Part shown: positions 36,901 to 42,900 of the stretch, one piece after another | Numbering within the stretch: the first letter of the stretch is position 1 | Layout: every line of letters begins with the position of its first letter | Assembly (NCBI RefSeq): GCF_027887165.1 | Contig: NC_077235.1 | Span: 48,043,395 to 48,107,394, forward strand | Source of the DNA: Monodelphis domestica | Lineage: Eukaryota > Chordata > Mammalia > Didelphimorphia > Didelphidae | DNA length: 64,000 nt | Direction: 5' to 3' | Translations under genes and position numbers: made by a program | Notes under the pieces: generated by a model | What the model saw: the letters and a program-made list of their open reading frames with translations, nothing else | What the model was told of the DNA's origin: nothing | Databases searched by the model: none

Positions 36901-39900
36901 TAAAAACCCGTCACCTTCCATCTTAGAATCAACACTGTGAGAGACAAGTACAAGATTATTTATTTATTTTATTCACAAAATGTTTCCCATGGTCACGTGA
37001 TTCGCGTTGTCTCTCCCTCTCTCCTGGAGTTGACAAGCAACGCCACTTATCATTGAAAATCTACGTCCATGTTTTTCATTTGCCAAAATCATTTAGAGCA
37101 GCAGCTCTTTTGTGGTGGCAAAGAAGTGGAAGTTAAGGCAGAGTTCACTGATGGAGGAACAGCTGCACAAACTAGGGTTTATGAATATGATGGACACGAT
37201 TGTGCTGGAAGAAATGTTTCCAGAAAAACCTAGGAACTGATGAGGGATAAAATGAGTAGAACCTGGAGAACAAGCTGTACAATAATAAAAGTGACAGCTG
37301 TCTGTAAAGACCACATCTGAAAGACTTAAGAGCACAATGACGAACTAGGATTGGAGAGAACGATCGTGTTTCATCAGACAAGAAGGTGATGAACTTGGTG
37401 TGCAGGTGGACATGTATTTTTGGGACACAGACAATGTGGAAATTTGTTTTGCTTGACTAGGCACAGTTGGTGCAAGGGTTTTTTCCTTCTCTTTTTCAAT
37501 TTAGGAGTGAGGGAGGGGAGGATTTTCATTAATTGAAAAACATTCAATTAAAAATAAAGCAATCAGATTTGCTAGTCAAACGTAATTTCAACGGCAACAC
37601 ATTGGTAATATCCAGTCAAACTTCTAGACAATGTCTTGTTTTTAGTGTGAACAAAGGTGTCTCAAGGTTATTTCATGGTAAATAATAAGCATTCTGCTTG
37701 TCTTAATGATTAAGTCATAGCATTCGTTTGACCCCGGCAATATGTAATCCGGTCAAATTGATAGATATTTTTGTCATTTTAGTGTGAACGAAGGCGACCC
37801 AACAAAATACTCTAGAGAAGGTTATTTGATAGGAAAGGATAATCATTCTGCTTGTCTTAATGATTAGATCGGAGCATTAGTTTGAAAGCCAGTAGAGGAC
37901 CACAGCCCACCTAATGTTGTTAAATGGGAAAACAGAACATTAGGAAAATGATATCAAGGCAGCCGATCGTACAGGAGCTAGGTGACAAATGAGGAATCGG
38001 ATTGGCCAAATAATGATTTGGTTAGAGTACAGTAATGGCGCTTTTATGAGACCAAGTTGCCTTCCCTGGGACAAAGCACGTCTGTCACAAAACAGAATCA
38101 TTTTGATCCTTCACCCTGTGTCATTTTTTTTATGGTTCGGAATCTGAGATTTCATCACTATGAGGAAATCCCAGTGTGGAAACTCCCTCTACCACTAGGG
38201 AATGGCAATTTCAAGTCTGAGAGAGCCCTGGAGCTCTGGGCTATCTAAATGACCTGTTTAAGGTCTCTCAGCACTCTAGGATGTGTCAGAGGTAAGCCAC
38301 CCTTGCACCCAAGGGTCTGGCCATTCTGCAACCCTGACTCTTCAGTACCTTTAGAATGGCATGACTGAAATGACTTGCTCTCAATCCCCAAGAAAAAAGT
38401 CATCTCAAATGACCCCATTGGGCACTGGAGAGAACGCTATTTAAAATGAGCAAACAGCTCTACCATGTGAAAGATCTCTAATTTCAACCCAACTAGAACC
38501 ATGAGGGTTATTGCCTGAGGCATAGAGAGTTGCACACCTGGTCAGTGTCTTCTTGACTCCAAGTCCAGCATGCCATTCACCAGGCTACACTACCTCAAAA
38601 ATTCCTAATGGCCCCAAAGGAATACACATTCGATAGAAAACTCTCTGTACTTTACAGGCCCAATGACACTAGTGTGCATGGGAGGGAAAGCATTTACGTT
38701 TTCTTTTCCTCCCCAGTTTTGCTGTCATGCTTCTATATTGGTCGCTGCTGTAAGAGCAAAGTCACGCATAACCCTAGCCCCAAGCATTTATGTTTTCTTT
38801 GAATTGCTGTGTATTGAATACTGCTCAAGAAGCTACGGGCTTGGCAATCTTCTTGTACTTCTGGTTATCATAGTATTATCACTCTGATATCATTTGATCT
38901 TCAGTTTGTAAACCTCAAGATAAAATATTTTAAAACAGAAGGAAGGAAGCCATACTTTGCATCATTTGGTTCCAGAGAGCAGATAACCCATAACTCTGGC
39001 TTCTCAGTAGAAAGGCGGGACCACAGGGGCAGGATGCTGTATACACTGGCCAACAAGGTCACTCTATCTTTGTTACAAGGGAGAGCTCCATTAAGGCTCA
39101 AGTGACCATAATGTAGAGACCAAAAACAACATGGATGTATTTGAATAAAAAAGGGCTCTTTGACCTAGTGACACCTGACCACAGCTTTCAGCTCTTCACT
39201 TCTTCCTACTCAAGTCTGTACAGCAATCTCCACGGCCAATCTACAGTTTTCAGGGGGAGAGGACTTGGCCAGGTCTAACGGCAATCCTCCAAGGCCGATT
39301 TGAGGAATAAGAATCGCTCAGACAAGCTGCTATAAAAACATTTAGCCAGAAGCTAGATGAACATGCTTTGTCTAGAACGGAGGTTTACAGACTTTTGCGG
39401 GGTCAGACTGTCTATGCCCAAGAGTGTTTCTATGACACAAAAGGGGCAGTGTGAACACTGTCATGGAGGCAAGTGGCAGGGTACAATGAAAAAGTGGGCT
39501 GGGTTTGGAACTGGGGGCCAGAGTTCCAATCCTGGTCTTGCCACCTACTGCTTCACTGAGAGAATTATAACATACTGGTAATGCATGCTGGCCTAGGAGA
39601 CAGAAAGAGCTGGGTTAGGCATTTATTTTATTTTAGTATTTTAAAAGCTATACCTTCTGGCTACAAAAGAATGCAGATCTTTGGATCCAGTAATAGCACG
39701 ACTGGGTTTGTATCCCAGAGATAAAGAAAATGGGAAAGGACCAGTTAGTACAAAAATATTTGTAGCTGTTCTTTTTTGTTGTGGCAAAGAATTGGAAACT
39801 AAAGGGATGCCCTTCAATTGAGGAATGGCTGAACAAACTGTGGTATATGGTGGTGATGGAATACTATTGTGCTCTCAGGAATAATAAACTGGAGGATTTC

Positions 39901-42900
39901 AGAAAGAGCTGGAAAGACCTGTGTGAACTGATGCAGAGTGAAATAAGCAGAACCAGTGGAACATTATACACAGTAACTGAAACATTGTGGGATGATCAAA
40001 TGTGAGAGACTTTGCTACTAACAGCAATACAAGGTTCCAGGATGATTCTGAGGGGCTTATGAAAAAGAATGCTCTCCGTCTCCAGAGAAGAAACTGTTGG
40101 AGTAGAAATGCAAATAAAAACATATGATTTATCACTTATTTATTTGTGTATATGATTTAGGGGTTTTGGTTCTATAAGATTATTTATTTATGAAATGAAT
40201 TATATTTTGCATGATAATACATGTGTAACCCAGAATGAATTGATTGTCAATTCTGGGAGGGGAGAGAAAAAGGAGGGAGAGAGACAACATGAATTATATA
40301 ACTTTGAAAAACTTATGTGGAAATTTGTTATTAAAATAAGAAAAATAAAAAATAAAATTTACATTAAAAAATCCATACCTTCTGTCTTAAACTCAATACT
40401 AAGTATCAGGGCTAGGCAACTGCGGTTAAGTGACTTGCCCAGGGTCACACAGCTAGGATGTGTTTGAAGCCTGATTTGAACCCAGGACCTCCCATCTCTA
40501 GGCCTGACTCTCAATTCATTGGGCCACCTAGTTGCCCCTGGGTTAGGCATTTATTAAGCTTATATGTTCCAGGCAATGCACTAAGCACTTTACAAATATT
40601 ATTTTGTTTAATTATTACAACAACCCTACAAGGTAGGTGTTAGTATTATTCCACTTTACAGTTGAGGAAATTGAGGCAGACAGAGGTTAAGTGACTTGCC
40701 CAGAGTCATACAGTTAGCAAGTATATGTAGTGAAATTTTGACTCAGTTCTTCCCAAGTTCCAGCCTACTTCCCTAGCCATTAGTCTACACTACCTCTTAA
40801 GATAATAGGAGTTTGGACTCAATGGCCTTTGGGTTAGGTCCCTTTCAGTTAGAGATCTATGATCTTGTGGTCACACTACTCCTTATTAAATCACTGTATT
40901 TTTAAAATATTTTAAAATTAGTTTTCCCCCCGCTATTCTAGGCCATTGCCAGTCATCCTGACTTTTGTCCTGCCACTGGACTTGGATGACTTGGAAGAGA
41001 GAAATGAGCTTTGAAGGAAGTTAAGGACTCAAAGATGTGGCACTAAGAGAGAGTGTTCCAGGGTACTGAGGCAGAAGGTAGAGATCACTTGTGGGAATGA
41101 CAGGCATGAAGCCTAGACAGGTGGGCCTAGAACCAGACTGTGAAGGCCTTTAAATGCCCACCTCAGGAGTGTCCTTTATCATGGAGCCTCTAAATGGAGG
41201 GCAGCTAGGTGGTGCAATGAATAGAGTGCTAGGCCTGAAGTCAGGAAGACTTAAGTTCAAAGCCAGACTCAGATACTTACCTGGGGAAATCATTTCACCC
41301 TGTTTGCCTCAGTTTCCTCATCTGCCAAATGAGCTGGAGTTTAAGGAAATGGCAAACTACTCTAGGATCTTTGCCAAGAGCCCAGATGGGGTCACAAAGA
41401 GTTGGATATGACTGAAAAATGACTCAACAACAACATCTATAGCTAGAGATATAGCCAGATATAACCAAATCTCTCAATCTCTCTCTCTCGTAGATACTTA
41501 AAGCAGGCTCTTGGGTTGATTGGGGATCAGACAATCCCAAAGCGGTGGCACCAGGTACAGCAGAGCCGTGAGCACCCTGTGACTCGTGTATCCTTGAGGT
41601 TTTTTTCAATGACTGAAAATTGGATTTTCCACATCACTTGTTTTCTCCTGCCTGAAAGAGCACTAGGCAAAAATGGCTTCCCTGTCTCCCTCTGCCTTGC
41701 TCACAAGAAAATGGCAGTGCAGGGAAGAGGCAAGGGCAGGACTCCAGTGGGCCTTCACAGAACCATACCCAACCAACAAAAGGCGGACAATTTCTCGGGA
41801 GAGAACCTGAAATCGAGCAAAGGGGAGCAGGGGCTGCACCTGCTGTGGGGGTTGGTGGCAATACTGCCTTCTGGTGGCCCATCTGCCTCCTGCCGAGAAG
41901 CCCCCCTTACCTACCTCTCTTCCCTCTCCCTTCAGCAAAAGCAGCCAAGTCCGGTCCTGCTTTTTCAAAGTGAATCACGACGCCACTCTGGACTTTCTGA
42001 ACTAAAGACTCCAAGCACTGATTCAGCATTTTCTGTGTCCTCACGCAGTAGGAGCGGCCTGGGTCAAAGAGAAAGAAAGAGCACCAGTGTGAGAGGATTC
42101 ACTAAAACAAAGTCTCACCACATTACATATAACTGCTCTTCAACTGGACTCAATCAAAATATTTATTCATCACCTACTGTGTGCCTGGTACATAATAAGT
42201 GCTTACTAAATAATGTTCCTTTGATTGGCTGACAGGAAGCGGGATACTAAGATCAAATAAATAGTATTCCTCGCCCTTAAGGAGTTCACTGGGGCCACCA
42301 ACATGAGCTGGGAGAGGAGGGGGGCGGGAGGGAATCAGAGAAGGATTCCCAGGGTAGGTGGCACCTAGGGTAAACAACACATACCGAAATATGTGAGAAG
42401 GGAGAGAACCCTAACAACTGGGGGCAGGGAGGGGAGGTTGGACAGGGCTTCCTGAGGTATGTGGGGTGGGGTTGAGTTTCCTGAGCTGAGCCTTAAGAGC
42501 AGACATTTCAGGGATCAGACAGACTCCCTGTAAATAAACTCAGTGTTGGAAATGGGGCTGATGTAGCTGTCTATACCTCTACCTAACCTCCCCTCCTGTC
42601 ACTTCAAGACCGTAAGTTGCGCCTGATACCTCCTGTAACTTCACACATTTGTGTAATAACAGATTCATCCATTGGTACGCTCCCTAGCGGCTCTGGCTCA
42701 GATGAGAACGTCCCAGGCATACGCAGCACCAGGGCAAATAACCGCTGGTCCCAGCGGAAAGGTTCTTTGGTTAGCTCACTTCCAGGCAGAGGAGAAGTCA
42801 AAGGGAGATGAAGCTGATGAGGCAAGATTGGGCAAAGTTCATCTTAAAATGTAACACTCGAAGCCCCCACTCCTCCCCTGCCTTTCAGGGATGGTCAACG

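Noticed and set aside
41516..42232. 238-codon plus-strand frame, longest outside low-complexity DNA
   Set aside because: It runs antisense across INTS6L-like exon 4 and its flanks, shows no family resemblance, and is best explained as a shadow.
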